From contig JAWNZC010000311.1 of assembly GCA_035771165.1 (NCBI GenBank), positions 946,501-1,010,500 of the forward strand: a stretch of 64,000 nt of DNA, given 5' to 3'. Below are positions 10,050-20,298 of this stretch, piece by piece. Below the pieces are notes generated by a model, which did no database searches, was not told the DNA's origin, and was given only the letters and a program-made list of their open reading frames with translations. Made by a program: the position numbers and the translations under genes. The first letter of the stretch is position 1; the number at the start of each line of letters is the position of its first letter. Origin of the DNA: Paragorgia papillata (taxonomy: Eukaryota > Cnidaria > Anthozoa > Scleralcyonacea > Coralliidae).

Positions 10050-11630
10050 GTGTATAACTATATGGACAGCTTGGATAAATTTGATGAAACACAGTTACCA
10101 TCAAAAGAAGCCTTCTACACCATCTTGAATGATGAACACATTACAGATGATGCCTACAACCACGCACGAAACGTATGGGACATATTCAAACTAAATGATA
10201 TGGGTAAATACCATGATTTATACCTCAAATCAGATGTCCTTCTACTATCAGACGTCTTTGAAAACTTCCGAGCAACATGTCTACAGTACTACAAGCTAGA
10301 TCCATGTCATTATTTCACCTCACCTGGACTGTCATGGGATGGTATGTTAAATATGACTGCTATTAAGTTAGAGCTGATGACTGATGTGGACGTGTTTCAG
10401 TTTATTGAAAAAGGAATGCGTGGTGGTGTATCATATATAGCCCATAGATGTGGTAAAGCAAACAACAAGTACATGAAGAGTTACGATGAGATGGCGCCCT
10501 CAAAGTACCTAATGTATCTTGATGCTAATAATCTACATGTACCCGGTTGGGCTACGAGTCAGCACCTACCCACTGGTGGCTTTAGATGGTTAACAGAAAA
10601 AGAGACTAACAATTTAGACTTAGCTAAGTACAAAGAGGATAGCAAAATGGGGTTGATACTAGAAATAGACCTTGAATATCCAGAGAAATTACACGATCTT
10701 CATAACGAATATCCGCTAGCCCCTGAGCAGCTTAAGGTTAATGAAAGCATGTTATCAGCCTACTGTAAGACAATCCAAAAGAAATTTAAAATTTCAGTCG
10801 GTGATGTGAGAAAGCTAATACCAAATCTATTGAATAAAACTAAGTAGATAATTCACTACAGAAACTTTCAGTTGTATACTCTAACTTATGCTTAAAAGTA
10901 ACTAAAGTAACTAGTCTCCATGGCTGAAACAGTACATTGACTTCGACACTCAGAGGAGGACGGTCGCTAAAAACAGCTTTGAAAAGGACTTATTTAAGCT
11001 TGCGAACCAGCGTTTTTGGTAAAACCATGGAAAATATCCGTAAACATATTGACGTGCGTTTGGTGACTGACGAAAGTAAACTGATAAAGCTAGGATCAAA
11101 ACCTACATTCGTCTCATCAAAAATATTCAACGAGAACCTGGTTGCAGTCCACAAAACTAAAGAAACGCTTACCCTTAACAGACCATCATACGTGGGGATG
11201 TGTATCCTAGACCTGTCGAAGACACTTATGTATGACTTTCACTATAACTATATTAAAAGAAACTATGGTGACCTTAAGCTACTGTTCACAGACACTGATA
11301 ACATGACATACGAAATTGAAACAGAGGGCGCTTACCAGGACTTCTTTAGCAACAGAGAAATGTTTGACATCAGCGACTATCCAAAAGACAGTCCATATCA
11401 CTTCAACGAAAACAAAAACGTTATCGGTAAAATGAAAGATGAATGCGCTGGTGTACATGTGATTGAATTCGTCGGTCTGAGAAGTATCCATACATAAAGG
11501 ACAATCAAACTGGTGGTAGAACCGCAAAGGGAATAAAAAAGGCTATTATTAAGAAGCATACAAGCGATACATCCTAGACGATGTTATAAGTAGCTTTGCA
11601 TATGGTCACTACAGGATAAACACTGACTGA
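10050..11630 (+). pseudogene. Polinton DNA polymerase B, polymerase domain
   Basis: The frame 10050-10847 carries NARNVWDIFKLNDMGKYHDLYLK-type sequence after the exonuclease domain and then the polymerase A motif, read here as YLDANNLHVPGWATSQ with two extra residues compared with the usual family pattern. Frameshifts follow near 10850-11020. The next frame (to 11497) has SVFGKTMENIRKHIDVRLV, the motif B region, and LLFTDTDNMTYEIET, motif C, where the usual DTDS reads DTDN. The C-terminus continues in other frames to the stop at 11628, with GRTAKGIKKAIIKKH and SSFAYGHYRINTD. The enzyme would be protein-primed; this copy is inactive. Confidence 0.82.
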
Positions 11631-11676
11631 GTCACAACTATAGTCTAGTGTGTAGGCCGGTTTAACTACTAGCCGA

Positions 11677-11981
11677 GAACAGCACCATGTACCCACCAAT
11701 CAGACTATAGGATATATAAGTAAATATGCTTTAGTCGGTAGTTATTTTTGGAGTCATCCATATGTAGCAATGCTACTGATCTTTTTCTCTCTAACTTTTT
11801 GAAGTTGCCAGATTTTTCTCTTCCGACCACATAAAAAAATACATGTTTCCGTTACCATATATTTGTAACCAGAAATTTGTAAATGCCCTGGTACCGCTAA
11901 AAAATATCTGACTTTCTAAGGACCATATATTTTTACCAGAAAAATTGGATATGCCCTGGTACCGCCAACTCCTATACTACT
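11677..11981 (-). repeat. Right terminal inverted repeat of Polinton 1
   Basis: It is the inverted counterpart of 143-406, ending ccgccaactcctatactact. Two near-identical internal blocks (each containing ccctggtaccgc, near 11883 and 11950) suggest the terminus itself carries a short tandem duplication of about 70 bp. Confidence 0.8.
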
Positions 11982-11987
11982 AATATA
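11982..11987. repeat. Right target-site duplication of Polinton 1
   Basis: AATATA, against GATATA at 137-142. Confidence 0.55.
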
Positions 11988-12083
11988 CAATCTTAGCACG
12001 GTGACAATTTCAGACCGCGCCACTGGTATGGTTGGTCACTCGGAGTAAGCACCTAATATCATTACTTGACATCAACAACTCAC

Positions 12084-12190
12084 TTTGCTTGCAATGCCAA
12101 GGCAATAATTCCAGAGGTAAACGCAGCAGCTGCAGAAGTTCCTCCAAAGTTGCCACTGCAGCTTGTGTCACTCAAAAATGAAGCAGTTGC
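12084..12190 (-). CDS. PCSK: Proprotein convertase exon with catalytic serine
   Basis: This is the fifth recognisable exon of the minus-strand convertase, 107 bp, entered in phase 0 after a tattgcag acceptor and left after two bases of a codon at a gtgagttg donor. It encodes SDTSCSGNFGGTSAAAAFTS followed by GIIALALQA. The GTSAAA motif holds the catalytic serine of the S8B (furin/kexin) family, and GIIALALQA is the helix that follows it. It joins in phase to the exon at 14107-14304 across a 1.9-kb intron. The loop before the serine is shorter than in vertebrate furins. P-domain exons should follow at lower coordinates, but none is visible before the Polinton or within it, so the gene continues beyond the window or is disrupted. 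Confidence 0.85.
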
Positions 12191-12477
12191 CTGCAATACA
12201 AAATGTATACAGTTATAGGTAATCGCGAGTATTGGATGTTATTTCAATGATAGTGCTTTAAAGTGCCTATAACACAAAAGTTAAGTTCCTCTTATTTGAA
12301 AGAGCGCATAAAATGACAAAGTACCATCTTTTGCAGTTTTTGGTTTCCTGGCTGGGTTTCTGAAATATTTCAGTTTGTTTGATATATGAAGTGACGCACA
12401 CGTGCATATAATAACTTATCGAAGGTTATTTATTTCGTAAAACTCTAGACAAGTGTAATGCAGAGTTTTCGGCCACT
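12191..12477. other. Intron sequence, no feature
   Basis: Ordinary AT-rich intron between the catalytic-serine exon and the palindromic element; nothing recognised. Confidence 0.5.
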
Positions 12478-13150
12478 GAATGGTGACTCCATACAGTTTC
12501 TTGAAAAGTGGAAAACACAGATCCAAAATGTTGTACATTGATTATTTGTTAAAAAAATGGAACTAACTGACTTGTATAGAACAGCATTTTGAGAGTCAGA
12601 AATTGTAACGAATAAGTGCGTAACTGTGGTTGCTATGGCAACGATGTACGTTTCAAAATGTTAAACAAGTTTAATTCGAAAACAACGTTAGTGACCCCAA
12701 TTTTTATATTATTAAAAGTTTTCTTCTAGTATGAGTAATTGTTAGGCCAATTTAAAAAAAATTCTGTAGATCCAAAAATTTTTTATCAAGAATAATCACG
12801 TTTTTTCATTTGAAAAATTTTTGATCTACAGAATTTTTTTAAATTTGGCCTATTGGCTACTGATACTAGAGGAAAACTGTTGATAAAATAAAAATTTGGG
12901 GTCACCGAGGTTTTTTCCGAATTCAACCTGTTTAAAAACGCAAATTAGCAGCCATTTTGAAACGTCATTGTTGACATAGCAACTGCGGTTACGCAGTTTA
13001 AAACCGCAGTTTTTTCGTTTCAGTTTCTGATTCTCAAAATGCTGCTCTATACAAGACATTTAGTTTCATTCTTTTAACAAACTATCAAAGTACAAGATTT
13101 TGGTCTGAAATGTGTGTTTTCCACTTTTCAAGAAACTGTATGGAGCCACC
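12478..13150. mobile_element. Foldback (palindromic) element, ~670 bp, in a convertase intron
   Basis: The left end (gactccatacagtttcttga and onward) is matched by the inverted right end (...tcaagaaactgtatggagcc). The arms stay paired through the interior: aaaatgctg(c/t)tctatacaag, the gttgctatggcaac block, ttggggtcac, and finally tctgtagatc near the centre at about 12790. Arms are ~310 bp with modest divergence and a tiny spacer. No transposase is encoded, so it is a foldback or MITE-type element. Confidence 0.8.
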
Positions 13151-14106
13151 TTAAACATACGTAAAAATACGATATTTTTACACGTAAACATATCGGTTCA
13201 ACAACATCTTCTTTGAGTGCAGTAAAAATTAACATGCACATAGTTTTAGATCGTTATGTTTATGAAATAAACAGAATATTACATAACCGCTTAAACATAT
13301 ATACGAATTTTATCTTCACGTGGTTTGCTTCGCTGACTTGTGAGAGAGAGAGATATTACCAACACTCGATATGTCATGTCATAATTTCTCTTTGCTCCTA
13401 TTAAAGCAAACTTAATTCCAAAGACGCATGTGCGCGTGTTCATCTCACAACACTAAACATGTAGAATTTCAAATAACGTTTGATAATAGCAAATGACGGA
13501 CGACCTAGATAAGACGATGAATAGCAAATGAATATATAACGTTCTCCGATAAGTCATATGCACGTGCACGATACTTTGTCATTTTAAGTGTTTTTGCAAA
13601 TAAGACAAACTCAATTTTCATGTCATAAAAAGGCACCTTAAAGTTTCTATAAAGTGAAAAATTTGTAGGCATTTTTGTTGTTTTATTGAACAGAGGAGAA
13701 TGGTGGAAGCACTCAGTAAAAATCTTCACACTATTAACTATAAAATTTATCATGCATTTTTAGAGAAAATTTTATAAAATAAATTTTAGTTTTTAGAGAA
13801 AGTTTAGGCTTTTGGTAACAAAGCCTTTATATCACGTATACAAATGGCGACTATATGCGTAAGAACAACGGATTTCAGCCTCAATAGACCTTAAGGCATT
13901 GTTACCAACACCCAAATTTCTCCCAAAATTAACTGGCTGTAACAAACTTTGAGAGTTAATAACGCCTATATACACTAGATTCTCTTGAAATTTTCATTTT
14001 CTCCTCTGTCCATCAAAATAACAGAAATGCCAAAAAAAAAATTCAATTCATAGACACTTGGACAGATGGACAGAAACTAACAATGGACAGAAACTACTTT
14101 TTTTAC
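13151..14106. other. Intron sequence, no gene
   Basis: AT-rich intron of the convertase. Small frames here have no recognisable motifs. Confidence 0.5.
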
Positions 14107-14304
14107 CATATCTCCAGAATAAACGGAGGTCATAATGGCGCTACAGGGCTCTGAACTCGACGATACTTTTCCATCTTTGTCAACACTGCTAACAGCAATA
14201 GTATAAATACTGTTGGCATAACCATCAAACGAGCAACTGTCTCCAATAGGAGGACCACCATTACCAGAAGAAAACACGTAAATAAAGCCTCGTCCATGTC
14301 GACC
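14107..14304 (-). CDS. PCSK: Proprotein convertase exon with oxyanion asparagine
   Basis: A 198-bp, 66-codon exon in phase 0 at both ends, with acceptor ttttttttactag and donor gtaaaaaaag. It starts GRHGRGFIYVFSSGNGG, in which the Asn of SGNGG is the oxyanion-hole residue of the S8B family. It continues with DSCSFDGYANSIYTIAVSS and VDKDGKVSSSSEPCSAIM, closely following the convertase core. The DGYANSIYTIAV wording is nearest to PCSK7-type members as I recall them, but subfamily is inferred only. The preceding exon lies 16.5 kb upstream, across a cluster of retrotransposons. Confidence 0.9.
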
Positions 14305-14436
14305 CTAGTAAAAAAAATAGACACTTAAAGAACGAACCTTTTTAAATCATTATCATTATTATCATAATACCATGATCGCCTCGGATTATTTTGTTCTCCG
14401 AGGGAAAGTAAACCTCGTATTTCCCTCATTGCCCAT

Positions 14437-14585
14437 GCAAGAGGGAAATTTTTCCTTTGTCTTCTAATTTTCCCGTGCATGTTGATGAGGGAAAATTAGA
14501 AGACAAGAAATCCTTTGTCTTCTTCAAAATTTCCAGCTTGCATATATTTTCCCTCACCAACATGCACGGGAAAATTAGATGCAAC
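14437..14585. repeat. Hairpin-forming inverted repeat
   Basis: cttctaattttcccgtgcat near 14460 pairs with atgcacgggaaaattagatg near 14565. An additional internal palindrome pairs ttttcccgtgcatgttg with itself in the spacer. It lies ~130 bp upstream of the convertase exon, inside its intron. Confidence 0.65.
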
Positions 14586-14819
14586 TTCTCTGCTCAACCG
14601 TGTAAATTTCCTGTCGGTAAGATTCTCAAAGTTTTCCACGGCAATCATAATATTACAAACTATTCAAAGTCAATTTGAATATGGAAATTATGCTCTAGGG
14701 AATTCATTAATATATATATAAGTGGATGACCATTCTCTACACTGGCACTTCCGAGAGGTCCGCGGATGAACACGTTTTGGGAGCGACTTCATACAGATCG
14801 ACCTCGGCTTGGATTTTAG

Positions 14820-15005
14820 TTTCGGCAGAAATGGCCGAAAAACCAAGTTCCTGCTATTCCGGCCTTTCCGCTTCGTCAACAAGTTGTCGGTCCGCCAGTA
14901 CCACCTGTAGCGCCAGATGATCAACCTCCAGCTTTGGCGGACGCGGCACCTCCAAATAAGTTACCGAACTTGGCCGAAGCTGGTCTTCAACCTCAAGAGG
15001 TATAG
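14820..15005 (+). other. Unassigned proline-rich coding-like segment
   Basis: An open stretch without an ATG encodes VPAIPAFPLRQQVVGPPVPP followed by VAPDDQPPALADAAPPNKLP and ends at TAG 15003. Its composition (Pro, Ala, Gln) differs from the AT-rich surroundings, suggesting a genuine former coding region, perhaps a retroelement gag-like ORF. I do not recognise the family. Confidence 0.25.
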
Positions 15006-15424
15006 ACACCGATGTTCTCGTGAGTTCTTGCGTAATTTTAGTATTTCACGTACTTGTGTAGTGTAGTTATGTGTTATGTGCTTCAGGTTTGCAAGATATT
15101 TACTGTGGCCGTGGGCATATATGTTGATGGGATGGGCGGTAATTGTGAATTAACCGTGGCTGTATTCGATTCGATTTCGATTCGTTCTCTCATTGTCAGA
15201 AGGTGTTTTTTGTAGACATTGTCGCTTCGTATGCTATATGTGCCTTTGTGGTTGAGAACGTGTGTCGACATTTGTATTTGCTGTTGGCTGCACTGCGTGT
15301 AAGATTACCTATATATTGTATATTCATCGTTGCCGTGTGCTCTCACGCATTAAATTGGGGCGTTGTGTAAGAACTAATGGAGGTTTGCCTGCAGTGTGGC
15401 TAACGATGTTTAAAGTTGCGTGTG

Positions 15425-15712
15425 TGGCTCAGTAACGGGTCCTTTTGCCTGTGTGGCTAGCGATATTCGCCTGTGTGGCCAGCGATATTCGCCTGTGTGG
15501 CCAGCGATATTCGCCTGTGTGGCGAGCGATGTTTACCTGTGTGGCGAGTGCTATATTCGCTGGTGTGGCGAGCGATATTCGCCTGTGGCTCTGTGGCTAG
15601 CGATGTTTACCTGTGTGGCGAGCGATATTCGCCTGTGTGGCGAGCGATATTCGCCTGTGTGGTGAGTGCTATTCGCCTGTGTGGTGAGTGATGTTTGCCT
15701 GTGTAGCTCAGA
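15425..15712 (+). repeat. 22-bp minisatellite
   Basis: About 12 units of gcctgtgtggcgagcgatat(tc) with single-base variants (gctagc, gccagc, gcgagc) and one indel near 15590. The 22-bp period makes several frames open, but these are repeat translations, not genes. Confidence 0.9.
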
Positions 15713-15805
15713 CGGTAGTGATATACCTACCTGTGGGGCTACCGCGGTTTACCACTGAGTATTCGTTCAGAATTTCTTTTGAGAATATTGACCGGTAATG
15801 ATTAG

Positions 15806-15982
15806 GATGTGTTTGTTGCCCTTCGGGATCCGAATGACCTGGTCACTATGAGCGAACGCATTCGTAAATTGGAGCAGTCGCATCTGGCAACTGTGGACAG
15901 TGTTTTAACGGAGATTTACATACCAGGTCATATAATGTCCCTGTTCCCTGCTACTGGGGGCAAGGCACTTAGCCAGTTATAG
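15806..15982 (+). other. Unassigned short coding-like segment
   Basis: A 59-codon open stretch with an internal ATG at 15848 encodes DVFVALRDPNDLVTMSERIR, then KLEQSHLATVDSVLTE, ending at TAG 15980. Composition and codon pattern look protein-like, but I recognise no family. It may be a retroelement-derived ORF fragment together with the proline-rich segment at 14820. Confidence 0.25.
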
Positions 15983-15987
15983 GTGAT

Positions 15988-17292
15988 ACGTTATTATTAC
16001 TATTACTATTACTATTACTATTACTATTACTATTACTATTACTATTACTATTACTATTACTATTACTATTACTATTACTATTACTATTACTATTACTATT
16101 ACTATTACTATTACTATTACTATTACTATTACTATTACTATTACTATTACTATTACTATTACTATTACTATTACTATTACTATTACTATTACTATTACTA
16201 TTACTATTACTATTACTATTACTATTACTATTACTATTACTATTACTATTACTATTACTATTACTATTACTATTACTATTACTATTACTATTACTATTAC
16301 TATTACTATTACTATTACTATTACTATTACTATTACTATTACTATTACTATTACTATTACTATTACTATTACTATTACTATTACTATTACTATTACTATT
16401 ACTATTACTATTACTATATTACTATTACTATTACTATTACTATTACTATTACTATTACTATTACTATTACTATTACTATTACTATTACTATTACTATTAC
16501 TATTACTATTACTATTACTATTACTATTACTATTACTATTACTATTACTATTACTATTACTATTACTATTACTATTACTATTACTATTACTATTACTATT
16601 ACTATTACTATTACTATTACTATTACTATTACTATTACTATTACTATTACTATTACTATTACTATTACTATTACTATTACTATTACTATTACTATTACTA
16701 TTACTATTACTATTACTATTACTATTACTATTACTATTACTATTACTATTACTATTACTATTACTATTACTATTACTATTACTATTACTATTACTATTAC
16801 TATTACTATTACTATTACTATTACTATTACTATTACTATTACTATTACTATTACTATTACTATTACTATTACTATTACTATTACTATTACTATTACTATT
16901 ACTATTACTATTACTATTACTATTACTATTACTATTACTATTACTATTACTATTACTATTACTATTACTATTACTATTACTATTACTATTACTATTACTA
17001 TTACTATTACTATTACTATTACTATTACTATTACTATTACTATTACTATTACTATTACTATTACTATTACTATTACTATTACTATTACTATTACTATTAC
17101 TATTACTATTACTATTACTATTACTATTACTATTACTATTACTATTACTATTACTATTACTATTACTATTACTATTACTATTACTATTACTATTACTATT
17201 ACTATTACTATTACTATTACTATTACTATTACTATTACTATTACTATTACTATTACTATTACTATTACTATTACTATTACTATTACTATTAC

Positions 17293-17364
<72 letters not shown>
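15988..17364 (+). repeat. Giant (TTACTA)n hexanucleotide array passing into (ATT)n
   Basis: About 1.3 kb of near-perfect TTACTA units has a single phase slip near 16416. From about 17296 it changes abruptly to ~23 units of ATT that run up to a retroelement ORF. The two halves on either side of the slip are otherwise almost uniform, indicating very recent expansion. Confidence 0.95.
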
Positions 17365-17365
<1 letters not shown>

Positions 17366-17423
17366 TCAAGCCTATGCTGATGAATCGCCGCTTTCATGAA
17401 TTGCTCTCAAAGCATGTTCAGTC

Positions 17424-20074
17424 ATGCAGTGCCTATTATTACAAAAGCCTCACGCAAGAAGCAAAACAAAGGAACACATAGCTTGTTTAGAACGCAGGAT
17501 GATTTTATGGTCGGAAGGGAAGATTGAAAAATTAATGTCAGAAGGGAAGTGTATCCAGAAACATCTCACGTCAAACGCCACAGCAGAAATTGAGATGGAA
17601 AAGATCGCAAGGGGTTTTAATCGTCTCATGCTTCAAGGAAAGGCACGGCAAGCTGTCCGTCTAATCCCTAATGCAAATAAAGGAGGTCTTCTAAATATTA
17701 ATTCATTAGTGCCTTCAGGTGAAGGTGAAGATGGTAATGTTCAATGGAAAACGACACGAGAAGTTCTACGCGAAAAACATCCACAAGGTAGAGCTCCAGT
17801 AGCAGAGATTCTTCTACCCTAGCCAGAGATGAATGAGACCCATCATGATCCCACCATATTTGAAAGAATAACCGGGGAAGCAGTCAAGGCAGCCGCAAAC
17901 AAGACGCAGGGTGCTGCTGGCCCATCTGGAGTTGATGCTTACGCATGGCGCCGCTTTTGTTCATCCTTCAAAAGCGCCTCGGTAGATTTATGTAATGCCC
18001 TGGCTGCATTGGCACGACGCTTGTGCACCTCATCAGTCCACCCTGAAAGTTTGTCAGCATTTGTGGCATGTCGATTATTTCCAATTGACAAAAGTCCGGG
18101 AGTGCGTCCGATTGGTATAGGCGAAGTACCGAGGCGTATAATAGCGAAGTCTATTCTTAAAGTGGTTAGTAACGATATTCAGGAGGCAGCGGGACCATTA
18201 CAAGCGTGCGCGAGCCATGATGCTGGATGTGAAGCCGCAGTCCATGCTATGAATGAAATCATGTCATCAGAGGAAACAGAAGCAATATTATTGGTAGATG
18301 CCACCAACGCTTTCAACACCATCAATCGACAAGCCGCACTACATAACATTAGAGTGATTTGTCCTGCAATATCAATTGTGCTGAATAATACCTATCAAAC
18401 CCCAGTAAAGCTGTTTGTCACAGGAGGAGGAGTAGTTGAATCATCCGAAGGAATTACCCAAGGGGACCCTCTGGCTATGGCGATGTATGTTCTTGCAGTA
18501 ACACCACTGATTCAAAGATTAAGATCTGAAGAGCCGAATGTAAAACAAGTGTGGTTTGCCGATGACTCCACTGCCGGCGGGAAAATTGAAGCACTAAGAA
18601 GATGGTGGCAGTGTTTGTCAGCCATAGGTCCACCAATGGGATACCATCCAAATGCCAGCAAAACACATCTCATTGTCAAACCAGAATTCCAAGAAGATGC
18701 AAATCATATATTTGAAGGAACGGGAATAGTGGTGACAACTGAAGGTCATGAAATGCTTGGGTCTGCTGTTGGATCAACTAGCTTTGCTAAAGAATTCGCA
18801 GCACACAAAGTTGAGGAGTTTGTTGAAGAAATTGAGAATCTTTCCAAAATAGCTGAACTTTACCCCCAATCTGCATATGCGGCATTTTCTCATTGTATTG
18901 TGGGAAAATGGCGATACATGATGCGAACAATGAAGGATATTGACACTCTATTTCAACCGTTAGAAGACGCGATTAGTCAAACCTTTATTCCTGCATTAAC
19001 TGGTAGATGTCAGTGCTCCTGTGAAGAAAGATCACTTCTCTCTCTACCCCTAAGATCCGGTGGCCTAAACATCATCAACCCCGTAACCACTGCAAATGGA
19101 GAATATCATGCCTCACAAAAGATAAGCGAACCACTGAAAGAGATGATGGTCGAGCAAAAAGAATCATTCAATAGACCACAACTACAGTCTATTAAATCGA
19201 ACTTGCGTCGGAAGAAGCAGCAAGAAATTGACATCGTGGCACTCCAAGTAAGAGAAAGTCTACCTCCATCAAAGCAAAGAGCAATGGACTTGCTATGTGA
19301 AAAAGGATCTTCATCCTGGCTGTCAGTTTTGCCATTACAAGACCAAGGTTCAATTTGAATAAAGGAGAATTTCGGGATGCAATCAACTTACGATATGGAT
19401 GGCAGCTGAAGAATGTACCTCATCATTGCAAATGTGGAAGGAATTTCTCTGCAGATCACGCTATGATATGCCCCTATGGAGGACTACCAATATCAAGGCA
19501 TAACGAAATCAGAGATATAACCACCAAATGGCTGACGGAAGTATGTTCGGATGTGGAAAAAGAACCACAGTTACAACCACTCACAGGCGAGACAATACTA
19601 CCAAGATCGGCCAATCAGCAAGAGGAAGCAAGAGTAGATATAAGAGCAAAGGGTTTCTGGAATAGGCAGCAAAATGCATTTTTTGACGTTAGGGTCTTTC
19701 ACCCAAACGCATCGAGCTACCGAAACACAGAGATCCCAGCATTCTACAGATAACAGGAGAATGCAAAGAAGAGGGAATACGGAGACAGGATAAGGGAAGT
19801 GGAGTATGCGGTATTCACACCACTTGTTTTTTCTACAACTGGTGGACAGGGGAAAGAGACAACCATCGCATATAAACGACTGGCAGAATTGTTGGCAACG
19901 AAGCGAAAATCAGAATACAGCATCACACTTGCATGGATGCGATGCAGACTTTCCTTCGCCTTGATCCAGTCGGCGGTGACGGCGATTAGAGGCAGTCGTG
20001 ATGTAGCTTCTAGTCGGGACCGAGATGCAAACATTGAACTGGGTTACAGAGAAAGCCGTCTTGGAGGTTTTTAG
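17424..20074 (+). pseudogene. Reverse transcriptase with restriction-like endonuclease, pseudogene
   Basis: The main frame (17829-19358) has N-terminal KTQGAAGPSGVDAYAWRRFC, then PGVRPIGIGEVPRRIIAKSI and AILLVDATNAFNTINRQAAL, the first catalytic Asp. It continues with ITQGDPLAMAMY and VWFADDSTAGG, the FADD catalytic motif. Downstream, 19355-19753 has a zinc-knuckle-like CKCGRNFSADHAMICPYGG and a PD-(D/E)XK-like ARVDIRAKGF...AFFDVRVF. The C-terminal segment 19754-20074 has FTPLVFSTTGGQGKETT and SLTLAW-like sequence ending GSRDVASS. Breaks are an in-frame TAG at 17820, a frameshift near 19352 and an in-frame TAA at 19751. The family is one I associate with cnidarian genomes, but its clade is unresolved. 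A nuclease fused to reverse transcriptase indicates target-primed reverse transcription. Confidence 0.8.
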
Positions 20075-20219
20075 TTGTGTAAAGTTTTAACAAAAACATA
20101 ATAACAATTCTTATGACATATCATTCTTTGGAATATAGAACATTTTAGGTTTTTATATGTATATATTTAATTTACCTTGAATATATTGTTGTTAATTATT
20201 ATTAAAAGAAATTCATTAA

Positions 20220-20220
<1 letters not shown>

Positions 20221-20266
<46 letters not shown>
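20221..20266 (+). repeat. (ATT)n array between two retroelements
   Basis: About 15 ATT units, continuing into a T-rich run to 20297. It forms both the tail of the preceding retroelement and the 5' flank of the next. Confidence 0.9.
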
Positions 20267-20267
<1 letters not shown>

Positions 20268-20298
20268 TATTTTTTTTTTATTTATTTTTTTTTTTTTG

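Noticed and set aside
15983..17397. 465-codon (Tyr)n/(Ile-Thr)n and 327-codon (Ile-Val)n open frames
   Set aside because: Translations of the TTACTA and ATT arrays in alternative frames; no protein evidence.
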